Shown one piece after another: positions 32,461 through 43,003 of a stretch of DNA of 64,000 bases (position 1 is the stretch's first letter; each line of letters opens with the position of its first letter). The stretch lies in assembly GCF_964340395.1 (NCBI RefSeq), contig NC_135567.1, forward strand, positions 6,577,399-6,641,398. The letters run 5' to 3'. Under the pieces are notes generated by a model. That model saw only the letters and a program-made list of their open reading frames with translations, was not told where the DNA came from and searched no databases. The translations under genes and the position numbers were made by a program. This DNA is from Glandiceps talaboti. Lineage: Eukaryota > Hemichordata > Enteropneusta > Spengelidae.

Positions 32461-33689
32461 CATGTTCTCGCGCAATGTCGAATCTATCAAGAAATATTCC
32501 GAGTTATTGTATTTGTCCTTTTCTGTAAACATCATAAGAGCAGCAAAGCTACACTAAATTTAACATTTTCATAGCTTGATTGTTATTGGTAATTCAGTGT
32601 GCTTTCAAGTGTTTAAATGACATATCGCAGCCGAAGCTTAACCTTTGTCACGTGGTTAGCAACGGTTGCTGGGGGGTCTCGTGAGATTTCGCCACTGCCG
32701 GAATATCCCTTGTAAATATTGTGTAAATTCTCAGTCACATGAAAATGACCAGAATTACGCCAACTGTTAAGTTTTTGTGGAGGCAGATTGACTCAACTAC
32801 TGTGGTCTAAAACACCAGTTTAGGTCGTCCTGGCAACCACTGTCTTCTGTACAAGAACGCAGCGCCAGCCGATGTTTACTATAAAAAGCTGAAAATGTCA
32901 TTGAAGTAAACATGCATATAGGGGACTCCCCTTCTAAGTCCCTGGTTTATGAATAATAATGAGGTTGTACACAAAATGGCTGTATGAGGGCAGTAATCCC
33001 TTCAGATCACTATGGTGACCTCACAGCAGACGTAGCTCAATACTTGATGGTATTAAGAGTTGAAAGGACTGTGTAAATTAGATACATTTCACTGGTATCT
33101 TGTGTTGGTGGTGCGATTACTGTAAACAGAATTCACCCACAATTCACTGAAATGGCTTAAAGAAATAGTGAATGTTTTTCCGACATTTTCCGATATTCCC
33201 CGACATTTTTTGATACTGTTTTTAACATAGCAACCATAAGTATTTGTACATAGAAAGTATAATGTTATGCACTACTTTCAAAAATGTATACCATTTGAAA
33301 ACCAAACAAATATTAAGAAAGTTACCGTTAATTAATCCATTGCATGTGTTTACCATTGAATTTAATGGAGAACATGAAAAACGTCGGAAGAATACTTCCT
33401 GAGAAGACAGGATATTTTTTACTTTTTTAATAGCAATGCATATCATTAATGTACATAATTTGCGAAAATATTGGGAGAAGAGGAATTAATTACTTTTTCA
33501 ACTTTTTCGCTTCCCATGTTAAACCTATGAGGAAATTGGTTTCAAGTAATCAACTTTTGTATTAACGTATTTTGTGTAGTTTTCTTGACTTAAAAGTAAT
33601 AAATAAGTGTATGCGACGAAATAAATTACAAACAATTGAGAGATTTTTGCTATCATTTTAAGTGAGATTTTCAAATATTCGCTTTTATT

Positions 33690-33780
33690 TTGACAGCCAA
33701 GAAATCCTTACAGTGCAAATATCGTTTATTATGACAGCCAAGAAGTCCTTAGAGCGCGAATATTGTTTATTTTTATGGGT
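33690..33780. repeat. 41-bp minisatellite, two copies (B1)
   Basis: GACAGCCAAGAAGTCCTTAG then AGCGCGAATATCGTTTATTTT. There are two copies here and about seven in B2, so copy number changed after the elements diverged. Confidence 0.9.
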
Positions 33781-34006
33781 TCTTGTCATTACATTTTGAC
33801 GACATTTTCAGAGGTTATGTAAACCTAGGATGCGTATTTTCTTTATAAAGGAACACATCCTATGACAGACTGTAAGATTCGCCCTCAACGGCCTCCTCTC
33901 GCACGACTGTACTACTTTGCACTAGTATGTCAGAAACTTCTAAAGATTTTGGCCTCACCCTGAACGAATGATTAGAAGGTCATACAGAGGTCGTTATGTA
34001 GATTAG

Positions 34007-35335
34007 AAATCAAATATGTAGAATAGCTTCTACGTCAGGCGATAAGAACGAGTGTTGCCATGGTAATATATGTCAATCGCTCGGTCGGCAACACTCGCTC
34101 TAGGATTAACCACCGATAATATCACCATGTAAATAAACATATACACATGTGTAGCCAAAACTGTAACTCTCCTAAAATAACATTCTTGTACTTCAAATTT
34201 TCAAATTATTACTGCCAAGTTAAATGTTAACGAAGTCCACAATCGCCACTTTCACACCTACGTGTACAGAGTGTGTGATACTAAAGGGAAAGTCAAATGT
34301 ACAATCATTTTCTTAAAATTCTGGTCAAAAATCAAAAATTAAATATCAATTTCTGAGGAAATTGAATTATATACCATTCTAAATTATAAATATAAAATTT
34401 ATATATGTTTTGTTTTTTATTCTTACAAATTGTATCAAAATTTAGAATGATCTCATTCAGTATTTTATTTCATAAATTCAGACAATAATAGTCTCTGAAA
34501 TAACTGGAGAAGGCGCTCCAGCCTTTAAAAAAAAGTAGTTTACAATGTTTAATTATAATACCATGTATGAGTCAAGTTGAACAAAAAATATGGAATACAT
34601 ACTCTGGTCATTTTACATCATAACAATGCACGAATTTGTCATGACAACGTGTGTCTACGTCACTGGTGCTGCTTTGTTTAAAATATGAGTCAAAACGTTT
34701 AAAATTACCATTACTTTCCCTGATTTGTCTTTGATATCACTGACACTGGTATAACTATGTTATTAGTATTTTCTTAAGTCAGCCGGTAAATATTTGTGAC
34801 CTAAAAATTGTCACTACTTGTCTAGCGTCTCATAGTGACAGAGGCCCCTTCTTTTCCTTGACTGAACGATGAAAACTATTGGAGAATAACATCTAATTGT
34901 AATAAAATATGATAACATGGCACCATTGACAGTGATAACAGACATACCATAGTATTCACATGGAACACATTCTCCCATAAAGTCTAAATTGTCATAGACC
35001 CAACACATGAACTGACCAAGTCCTTAGACTGGAAGGCTTGAATTAATGTATTCAGGTCAGACAGATAAAAACTATCAGTAACAAACAAGTCTAACCTTTC
35101 AACCCATATTTCACAGTATTAGTTGCCACTAGGTGGCGCTTGTCCGTTGGAAAATCTAATTATGTATTCATATGTTAAGGTTATCCAAGGCCATCTATTG
35201 TTCAGAGTGGCTTCCGGCAATGTAGCTATCAATGTACTGAATTTATGTTTTGATAGCCGAGTTTGTCATTTGAGATCTCAATAACTCTTTGTTTTGAAAG
35301 AAAACTGGATTTATTAGGGAGAGATCAGTTTTCAC
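34007..35335. other. AT-rich spacer with one short inverted repeat
   Basis: GAGTGTTGCC (34051-34060) and GGCAACACTCG (34087-34097) form a hairpin around ATGGTAATATATGTC. The rest is AT-rich with no gene seen; minus-strand ORFs of 60-75 codons have no recognised domain. Confidence 0.5.
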
Positions 35336-35339
35336 GCCC

Positions 35340-35450
35340 GGGGGGGGGGGGGGGGGGGGGGGGGGAGGCACCTCATTTTGGGACGCAATGAAGGGGGTGG
35401 ATCATCATTTTTACAAAGTGAATAAAGGGGGGGGGGGGTCACCTTATTGT
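35340..35450. repeat. Poly-G runs (26 and 11 G)
   Basis: An uninterrupted run of about 26 G (35340-35365) is followed by GGCACCTCATTTTGGGACGC and a second run near 35428-35438. It is likely the G-run head of a dispersed repeat, as at 11915 and 14380. Confidence 0.9.
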
Positions 35451-35574
35451 CAACAACTAAACGAAATCATGAGCCATGCTGCTGTACTAAAATTTCCATA
35501 CACGTGATAAAATAAATAAAATATACTAACAAAAAGAAGCTGTGTGTGAATTGTTTGATCAAATTTAGTGTTCG

Positions 35575-35950
35575 GCTATAGTTTAACTTAATAAACAACA
35601 AATTGATGTAACTTCCAAATAAGTTGTATTTTTTCACATGTATACATATATTTCCATACATGCCCATAGTACCTCTATATAGTAACCTATGACCTTGACG
35701 TTACTGACCAATGTAACTAAACATTGTACAAAAAGGTCAGAGAGGTCACACCTAATAGCTTTGGATCCCTGCCATTTATTTCATTATTTGTTTGGATTTG
35801 TTTACTTGATTTATTGTGCAGCTATAGTTTAACTTACCTAACAACATATTGATGCTATTTCCTCAAATGTTGTATTTCTTTGTATTAATAAATATATTCA
35901 TATATGTACCCATGGTACCTGTATATGGTGACCTTTGACCTTTGACATCT
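35575..35950. repeat. Diverged 245-bp-period duplication
   Basis: CTATAGTTTAACTTA..AACAACA..TTGATG through TGACCTTTGACCTT occurs at about 35575-35700 and 35820-35945, at about 75 percent identity by eye. Confidence 0.7.
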
Positions 35951-36639
35951 ATCTTTAAAATCTAAACAAAAAATTATATTGTAAAGTACTGAAAATAGCC
36001 GGTTTTAAACAAACAAAGGTTTGCAAAGAAATGTGAAAATGACGAAACAATTGAACTATGTATAGAAAAAAACAACTGAAAAAGCTATGAGAACTTCACC
36101 ACAGAGGGCAGTATATTTTGATAAAAAACTGTTTTTTCTCATATTCCTTGATGGAATTTCTTGATGAAATTTTCAGAATATATTATGCAATAATAAATGC
36201 ATCCTGTCATACAAAAACTTTTCCAGAGCACACCTAATATTTATGATGTTTAAATGTTTAAATTAACACTAACCCAATACATAGGTTATACATGTAGAAA
36301 TTGATACAAATTAATTAATTGATAATTGTTTTTTTCTTCCAAGATATACACTAATCTACAAATCCTTGTATCAGAGGATAGAAAATAAGTATATGTATAA
36401 CATATTATGATATAAAAGTGTTTGGACCAGTTTACATTTTTGGCAATTATGGTGATTCTAATCTGGCCACGCCCTTCCATGTATTAGAATAGGGAAAACA
36501 TGAGTTCGTATGGTGACCACTGACAAATTATTAACACTTTGACTTTGAATATTGTAATTTCTAATGTTTATATATGTAGATATGGGGAGCTCAAAATAGA
36601 TTTCATTATGAACATAGCTATCTTGTAACCATGGTAATT

Positions 36640-37110
36640 TAATGTCCAAATTGACCTTATAATACCTGCCATGCAAGAAAACCACATTCATTTCGGTGAT
36701 AGATGCACACACAGTGACAGCCCTTATTAGTACTTAATAAGATCCTAGGAACAAAATGAAACTTGTTTTGAATATTACATGATATAAAGTAATACCATCG
36801 AAAATCATTAAGTAAACAAACAAATAATAACAATTTGGCAGGGGTCAAAACATTTGTATATATTCAGGCCATAGATTCGTGTAGCTGTACATATTGGGCA
36901 ACACTTGGGTCAATTATACCACCTTACTTATATCAATAATGAAACCCTAGCACAAAAGTAAAACCTCTTTTGAATAGTTCATGAGTCAAGATATTACCAT
37001 TAGAACGTATTAAGTAAACATAGAAAAAAGAATAATTTGGGAGGGGCCACAACATTTGCATATATTCTGTATTATGTGTATCTGTATATTAGGCAAAACA
37101 TAGGTCTTTT
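36640..37110. repeat. Diverged 215-bp-period duplication
   Basis: ACTTGTTTTGAATATTACATGA...TTAAGTAAACA..AACATTTGTATATATTC at about 36755-36865 recurs as CCTCTTTTGAATAGTTCATGA...TTAAGTAAACATAG..AACATTTGCATATATTC at about 36963-37070. Confidence 0.7.
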
Positions 37111-37154
37111 TAGCACAACAGAACTGATAAGGTTCAGAAGTATGGCAAAAAAGT

Positions 37155-37159
37155 GTATA

Positions 37160-37192
<33 letters not shown>

Positions 37193-37277
37193 GCCTGTCT
37201 GCATGTGTGTGTGTGTGTGTGCGTGCATGCGTGCATGCGTGTGTATGTGTGTATGTATGTATGTATGTATGTATGTA

Positions 37278-37312
<35 letters not shown>

Positions 37313-37375
37313 GTGCATGTATGCGTGTGTGTATATGTATGTATATATGCATGTATACATGCATGTGTGTGTATG

Positions 37376-37407
<32 letters not shown>

Positions 37408-37594
37408 CATGTGTGTGTGTATGTATGTATGTATGTATGTATGCATGCATGTGTGTGTATGTATGTATGTATGTATGTATGTATGTATGTATGTATGTAT
37501 GTATGTATGTGTGTATGTATGTATGTATGCATGCATGTACGTACATATGTATGTATGTGTGTATGTTTGTCTGTCTGCATGTGTGTGCATGTAA

Positions 37595-37630
<36 letters not shown>

Positions 37631-37869
37631 ATGTATGTGTGTATGTATGTATGTATGTATGTATGTATGTATGTGTGTATGTATGTATGTATGCATGCAT
37701 GTACGTACATATGTATGTATGTGTGTATGTTTGTCTGTCTGCATGTGTGTGCATGTAAGCGTGTGTGTGTGTATGTATGTATGTATGTATGTATGTATGT
37801 ATGTGTGTGTGGATGGATGTATGTATGTATGTATGTATGTATGTATGTGTGTATGTGTGTGTATGTATG

Positions 37870-37898
<29 letters not shown>
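37155..37898. repeat. Very long GTAT/GTCT/GTGT microsatellite
   Basis: About 740 bp of interleaved (TGTC)n, (TGTG)n and (TATG)n. A block with GCATGCATGTACGTACATATG and TTTGTCTGTCTGCATG occurs twice (about 37520-37590 and 37690-37760), so part of it was duplicated. The long ORFs on both strands, up to 307 codons of Thr-Tyr-Ile-His or Met-Tyr-Val-Cys repeats, are translations of the repeat and not genes. Confidence 0.95.
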
Positions 37899-37900
<2 letters not shown>

Positions 37901-38578
37901 GATAAGATAAGATAAGATAAGATAAGATAACACTTTATTTTAGCCGTTTAGAAAATTTTACATTTCTAATTTGGTATTTAAACAAAATAAAGTTAATAAT
38001 GATCTATGAAATATAAATATTAAAATATACAGTAGTTCTAGTGTGTGTCTATTGACTACATGTATCATCCAGGTATATGTAGAGAGCGGTTATAATATCC
38101 TTATGTTTTGATTGTAGTATATATCTAAATTGCTCTCCTCTATCTAAGTTTATAAAGTTTGAGTTGAGGGTAGTGATAATACTAAACATTTTTTCTCTTT
38201 GTTTTGTATATAATTTACAATGAATTAGATGATGTCTTTCATCTTCTATTTCTTTACAATGTGTACATAGTCTGTCTTCTACTGGTGTTTTTGGTTTTGT
38301 ATATCTACCCTTCTCAATGGCAAGTTGATGGCAACTTAATCTAAATTTGGCTATTGTTTTGATGTGTTGTTTATTGTTCATTACTTTAATGTATTCTTCT
38401 TGTTCCAGGGAATTTTTGCAGTTGTTGTATGTACGTAACTTAGAGTTTTCCCTTTTGTTATTTTCATTCCATTGATTGGTATAATATTGTCTAATTGAGT
38501 TGTATAGTTCTTGTTTTGTTAAATTGTTGATATTCTTGCTGTTATATAATTGTATATTGTGTTCAAAGGTAGTTAGCC
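37899..38578 (-). pseudogene. LINE 3' fragment with zinc-knuckle C-terminus
   Basis: The minus-strand ORF stops at 38049. Its real part begins near 38578, since codons upstream are the CATA microsatellite. It contains FRLSCHQLAIEKGRY, then RLCTHCKEIEDERHHLIHC, a C-x2-C-x8-H-x4-C knuckle typical of the reverse-transcriptase-associated zinc-binding C-terminus of LINEs. The 3' UTR ends AATAAAGTG followed by a (TTATC)n tail (37899-37928). The reverse transcriptase core is missing (5' truncation). The insertion is flanked on both sides by TATG repeats, so it landed in the microsatellite. Confidence 0.75.
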
Positions 38579-38597
38579 ATGTATGTATGTATGTATG

Positions 38598-38628
<31 letters not shown>

Positions 38629-38630
38629 GT
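38579..38630. repeat. (TATG)n flanking the LINE fragment
   Basis: About 12 TATG repeats, the same motif as at 37850-37898 on the other side of the LINE insertion. Confidence 0.9.
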
Positions 38631-38639
38631 AATGAAGTA

Positions 38640-39720
38640 TGCATCAGTCTGTCTGTCTTTGGACACGATACCTCAAAAACCACTGCATATATAAAAATGA
38701 TATTTGCTTGACATTTTCCATATGGTAATCACAAGAACTGATTAGATTTTGGTAATATTAATGAGCGGGCATTTGCATAAGCGATGGTTTTTTGTTTTTT
38801 TTAGAAATTAGGCTTTCTGCAAATTAAACGTGATTTTGTACATGCATTATCCATAACAAAGGACATATGTCGCATATAGTTTGTTGATGTAAATTATAGT
38901 TTTAAAATGAATAATTTGCATAATTAATGATTTGTAGAAATTAGGCTATATCTTATGTGAATGCAAACGTCAATATTTGGTACAACAACCATAACAAAAG
39001 CACACATGTTTAAAAAGCAAGTTGGAACAGTCTTTAGTTCTAATGAGTAATTTGCATAATTAATGATGTTCAGTAATTAAGCCAGATCTAAAGAATGCAC
39101 ACATCAATTCCACAACATTTGGTACATACACTAACCATATTAAGCAAAGTTTGTTGGCATAATATTTAGTTTCAATGGGTATTCTACATAATTAATGATA
39201 TTTGGTAATTAAGACATACCTTTAGAATGCACCCTTCAAAGTTTATGTCCTTTGATATATCAACCATAACAATGCACATATATCCTATAAAGCCTGTTGA
39301 CATAGCTTTCATTTTGTAATGAGTAATTTCCATAATGAATGATTTTTGGTAATTTGTTTATATCTTAAAAATGCAAACTTCAAATTTCATTTAACTTGAT
39401 ACATCCATCAACCATAACAATCACATGTGTTTGATGTATTTTTGATGTAGTTTTTCATTGTGATATTTAATTTGCATAAATAATCATTTTTGATAATTAT
39501 GTAACATATTTAGAATGCAAGTTATAAATTTAAGATATTTTAGGACATGTATTGATGATAAAAATGTGCATGTCTTGGTGTGTCCTTTAAAGCTTGTTGA
39601 TGTAGCTTATAATCTTAATGATAATTTGCATAATTTAAGAAGTTAGATAATTAGGAAATATATTAACTGTGTAAACTCTAAATTTCATATAGTTTCATAT
39701 TACTTTTTTTCCCAATTAGT
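38640..39720. repeat. Diverged tandem repeat, unit about 138 bp, seven copies
   Basis: The anchor AATTTGCATAATTAATGAT recurs in diverged form near 38770, 38912, 39050, 39185, 39325, 39467 and 39604. It is accompanied by CATAACAA..GCACATAT and TTGTTGATGTAG blocks. It begins after a GTCTGTCTTTGGACACGATACCTC head, the layout of satellite-like dispersed repeats. No coding content. Confidence 0.85.
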
Positions 39721-39866
39721 ACATCATCTATAATACCAATAGCCCAGAATTTTGCATGCCAATATTTTGTTTAGGAAAAAATGTAAAAACCTTTATGGGT
39801 TCTCCCAGCATACAAAGTAGGTTTAATAGTCGACTTCCGGTTCTCCCAGCATGCAAAGTAGGTTCA

Positions 39867-40500
39867 ATTGTTGATTGGGTGTACCGATATACACCCAAAC
39901 CCAATAAGAAGGTGCAATTCAGGGTTTAAAATTATGAAAATTAAAGTTCATGGAAGCAAGACAAGTTTTACTGATTTTTAAAGCCGTGTATCTGTACAAC
40001 ATTAATCCAAAGCGATTTCAAGTTAAGTGTTATAGATTTTTTTTAAATGAGTCCAATGTAAACCACTGTAAAGGGTGTCAAATAACTATCTGAAATGTAC
40101 GTTACATCTGGGAAGACCACAATATACATGGAATTATACAATAAAGCTTTTGTAATTTTACGATGTTACCTTATGTGTATTTTAACTGAATCTCATTTTA
40201 TGTGAAAAGCCGTATGATGGCTGTGGTTGAATTTGTATTTCGTAGCAGTACTGGTCATATGTTATATGTGATATTATGATTATTAGGAATTTTGTGGCAT
40301 CGGGTGCATTAAACGTCTGCCATTAGGTGTATGTAAGTGACATGTCGTTTCATTTCAAGTCGTTTTACTTAACATAGTAACTCAATATCTACTAAACCGA
40401 TGTACCATAGTTGAAAGTGCAAACCCCTTTAGAAAACGAATTGTTTGTTCAAATTTATCACGATTGAGTATGTAACGTACATTTCAACTGTAAGAACTGA
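39867..40500 (-). mobile_element. DNA-transposon-like repeat with 14-bp motif, copy 1
   Basis: It begins with a terminal palindrome TTGGGTGTACCGATATACACCCAA (given here as two halves around ACCGAT) and ACCCAATAAGAAGGTGCAATT (39897-39917). That terminus is the reverse complement of the right end of the repeat at 53545-55020. The motif GAAATGTACGTTAC is at 40092-40105 and its complement GTAACGTACATTTC at 40472-40485. The first lies about 200 bp from the end, as in the other copy. The shared GGCAAGACAAG-like text supports homology. No transposase seen; the right boundary is undefined. Confidence 0.5.
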
Positions 40501-41030
40501 AAACCTTTCATATTTTCCAAGATTAGAGACGTCATTAGAAAAATCTTTTATTTGACATTTGTGTTGACAACTTGACAAAACATACGTTTACGAAGACCAT
40601 GTACTGAAAACGACCCCATGAAAACCCCATTATTACCCCATGATAACCACATTATAGTATATTTTGCGCATGCGTAGATGATTTTCAAAAGAAAAATCAA
40701 AACGGTCTGGTTTTTTCAGAAAAAGTAAGCTTTTTAGATTAAAATGTTAAGGTAACGACTGTCCATTTTACATATCATAATCTCAAAATCGCATTTTTGA
40801 CACTTAATTTTGTCTTTTAACGAACACTGAACATATAAACACGGCAACAGACATTTCCTTGAGAATCCTTAGTCTGTTTCATGAAACTTTGTTTGTGGAA
40901 TGTACTGTTTATATTGATCATAACTGCTGTAATATGAATATATAAAATGTAAACACAATGCTAAACGTCGCCTAAAGTCCGTATAATGTTATATCAAACA
41001 ATTCACATATCGGCAGAATTTATTTATGGT
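40500..41030. other. No recognised feature
   Basis: AT-rich, with CCCCAT/TACCCCATGATAACC repeats near 40612-40655. It may still belong to the preceding repeat. Confidence 0.4.
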
Positions 41031-41698
41031 ATCGAACATTTCATGATGTATTGGTCATCAAACAGAGATGCCATTATTTCAATCATATTGTGATCGTCAG
41101 GGTTTTTTTCTGCCTTGCTTTTTGAGACAGATGAATTTAATTTAGTTGTGACTAGTTTATCTTTTCGGTTTTTATTCTTTTTCTGTGCCATGATTGGTTT
41201 GGTTGGGTACAGTTTGTTCAATAGTACTTTGAATTCTAACAAGTCCCATTGTTTTGCTAATTGTGTCTTTCATATAATTGGGACGCTTTGATATGGGAAC
41301 TATGTGTTGACTTGAAGACTAGAAGATTCACTTGTGTTGGTGTCCGATTTCGGAGATATGTCTCTCTATTCTTATATTAGACTCCATCTATTGAGCGAAC
41401 TACTTCTGATTCATTTTATCCTCTTTGTGTCAGTTTGTTTATGAAGAATTCCATTTTGTTTTGGAAATTTTCTTCGTTTAACTTACTGCATGTTCGTATG
41501 TATCTCATTGTTTGAGTTTGGGCGACACGATTGTCTGTGGAGGTACTGGAAAGTGTCAGTTGGTTTAGTATTTATTTTTGATATCCAATCTCTTAGTTTT
41601 TTTTTGAATCTCAGACCGTTGTGAATTACCTGCAGGTCAAGATGTACCACTTCCTTTTCCGAGCTGACCAACGAAAATTTAAATGTTTGGTGTATCAT
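41030..41698 (-). pseudogene. Penelope-like element remnant (C-terminal part)
   Basis: The minus-strand ORF 41483-41698 reads HLDLQVIHNGLRF near residues 20-32 and INTKPTDTFQYLHRQSC near 43-59. 'hLD..v....g......KPTDTFQYL...SCHP' is a well-known block just downstream of the reverse transcriptase in Penelope-like elements. After a frameshift near 41510 another frame continues RYIRTCSKLNEENFQNK, the next family block. A further minus-strand ORF (41024-41242) is Lys-rich. A diverged copy of the 3' part is at 11521-11690. No start or catalytic box remains. The two Penelope-like pieces in this window (here and 12286) are in opposite orientation. Confidence 0.65.
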
Positions 41699-41732
41699 TT
41701 ATGGTTTCACTCAATTAAAGCGGAGTGTCGGG

Positions 41733-41740
41733 TATAAAAG
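41733..41740 (+). promoter_or_regulatory. TATA-box candidate
   Basis: GGGTATAAAAGGCC is a strong TATA-box context, located about 140 bp upstream of the ATG of the 41878 ORF and directly at the 5' edge of the Penelope-like remnant on the other strand. Such elements often carry promoters in their flanking repeats. No transcript evidence is available. Confidence 0.4.
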
Positions 41741-41877
41741 GCCCCCTAACTTCGCGGGGTTTATTGTCAAATTTGAATACAGACTGTTAACAACGTCTTG
41801 ATTCCTCTCTGAAAAGTCGTGATAATAATGAGCAACTGGTGATTTTCGTAATAAATTTGGTATGTGTAGACTTGTGA

Positions 41878-42201
41878 ATGTCTGTTGAATGCGGGTATGG
41901 TCACAGAAAGGTGATATTTAAACATGGTAGAGACAATTTCGTACAAAACACGGTCAAACTGGGTCTGTTCGTTACTAGTGAAAAGTCGTTACTTTTCAAA
42001 CCCGGGATTAAAACGCCTGTCAATCACACTTGTTCAAATACGGATACGTTAATCCACGAAAGTTTGTGTAACAATCAACGTTATCTTGAAGTAAATATGA
42101 TTTGTAATCAGTACCTCCCCATGCCCAAGCATAACGGTACATGCATGCTTGCTTTCAGAAAACATCTCTGCATTATTCCCGATGTCTATGCATATAAGTA
42201 A
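41878..42201 (+). CDS. Unrecognised 107-codon ORF
   Basis: It starts MSVECGYGHRKVIFKHGRD and ends in a stop at 42201. It has seven Cys, no signal peptide or membrane segment, and no family that I recognise. It lies 137 bp downstream of a TATA-like box and in a stretch with more CpG than its neighbours, which is why I list it. It could be a chance ORF. Confidence 0.25.
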   Translation: MSVECGYGHRKVIFKHGRDNFVQNTVKLGLFVTSEKSLLFKPGIKTPVNHTCSNTDTLIHESLCNNQRYLEVNMICNQYLPMPKHNGTCMLAFRKHLCIIPDVYAYK

Positions 42202-42545
42202 CGACTGAAAGATCTCAAAAAACAGAATAGCGAACACTACTAATAGATTGATTTTAGCGTCTAACTGTTCAAGGAAACAACATTTTTATCAAGAGGATTT
42301 TGTTTACACCGGGCCATGTACTTCCACTGACCAAGTTTTCTGACATACGGAACATGCAAACGATCAATTGTAGTTTTTGAGTCTAATTGTCAAAGTAGGA
42401 TAGTGAAAATAAAACTAATAAACGGTTAGGTCGGTAGTTCTCTTTTTGGAATATGTGGTGGCCCTAAAAAGGGTCGTTTGGTTTGTGTATGCCTTCGCAC
42501 ACGAATACATAGTAAATTACAAACAACGTAGTACACTACTCCCAC
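42202..42545. other. No recognised feature
   Basis: Spacer between two weak coding candidates, on opposite strands. Nothing recognisable. Confidence 0.5.
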
Positions 42546-42990
42546 CTATGACCCGACGTACGGATTTCGGTGGTTTGGGTAGAGAGATCGTACGGAGTCT
42601 ATGACGCACTTTGGCATCACCTCTCTCCTTGTGACGACTACGCCATCCATACGCATTAGACGCCTCTTCTCTCTCAAGTACCGGTCGTCTCTCCATGCGC
42701 CACGTCTATCTAGGAGGGTCCAATATTTCTTATAACGGACTTTCCGCAGACCGGCATTCTGGTCGCGTCCTTGCTGACCTGTGCCCAACCAACTTGGCTG
42801 TGAACTTGACGCACATGGTTGGCACAGACAGTATCTGCATTCATCTGCAGACATCTCCCTCGGTACCTCGAGATCTATCTGGTTACCGATCGGCATACTT
42901 TGACATGGCTCTTCAGGACGGTCGGGTGATCTGTCAACTACCTGAAGCTCCCAATCACAATGACAGAAAAATGCCACGATGGCAGATTCT
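42546..42990 (-). CDS. Cysteine-containing exon-like ORF, 'LYPN' C-terminal family
   Basis: The minus strand is open from just after a TAA near 42990 to a stop at 42546. The ORF has ECRYCLCQPC near residue 46 and then PSWLGTGQ. A basic stretch KVRYKKYWTLLDRRGAWRDD (82-101) is followed by REVMPKCVIDSVRSLYPN near the end. I recall this combination (CxCxPC, WLG.G, YKK(F/Y)W, RE.MP.CV...R.LYPN..P Y.G) from uncharacterised proteins of invertebrates, sometimes alongside P2X7-type C-terminal zinc domains. Composition is GC-richer than the flanks. There is no ATG in the first part (the frame enters with GTG), so it is probably an internal or terminal exon or a fragment. The 102-codon ORF on the opposite strand is its shadow. 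Function unknown. Confidence 0.5.
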
Positions 42991-43003
42991 TACTCTTCGG
43001 TGA

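Larger units (their letters stand above)
28897..34006 (+). mobile_element. Composite element B1
   Basis: The whole unit recurs at 55024-58686 (B2) in the same order and orientation. The order is: left flank beginning ACTGCTTGCATTTGTAAAAA, a GACG/GACA microsatellite, a region with TGAAGTCATTGAAAGG, the 38-bp array, the segment from GCTGGGGGGTCTCGTGAG, the CTACTGTGGTC/CCTGGCAACCACTG block shared with element A, a 41-bp minisatellite, and a right end near GGTCATACAGAGGTC. Compared with B2, B1 has extra segments at 32470-32665 and about 33030-33340. Non-coding; ORFs are translations of repeats. Confidence 0.7.

Noticed and set aside
37010-37933. A 307-codon minus-strand ORF and several overlapping ORFs of 100-235 codons
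   Set aside because: They are translations of the GTAT/GTGT/GTCT microsatellite (Thr-Tyr-Ile-His or Met-Tyr-Val-Cys repeats). All frames are open because the repeat lacks stops.
42695-43003. A 102-codon + strand ORF
   Set aside because: Antisense to the minus-strand ORF that has recognisable motifs.
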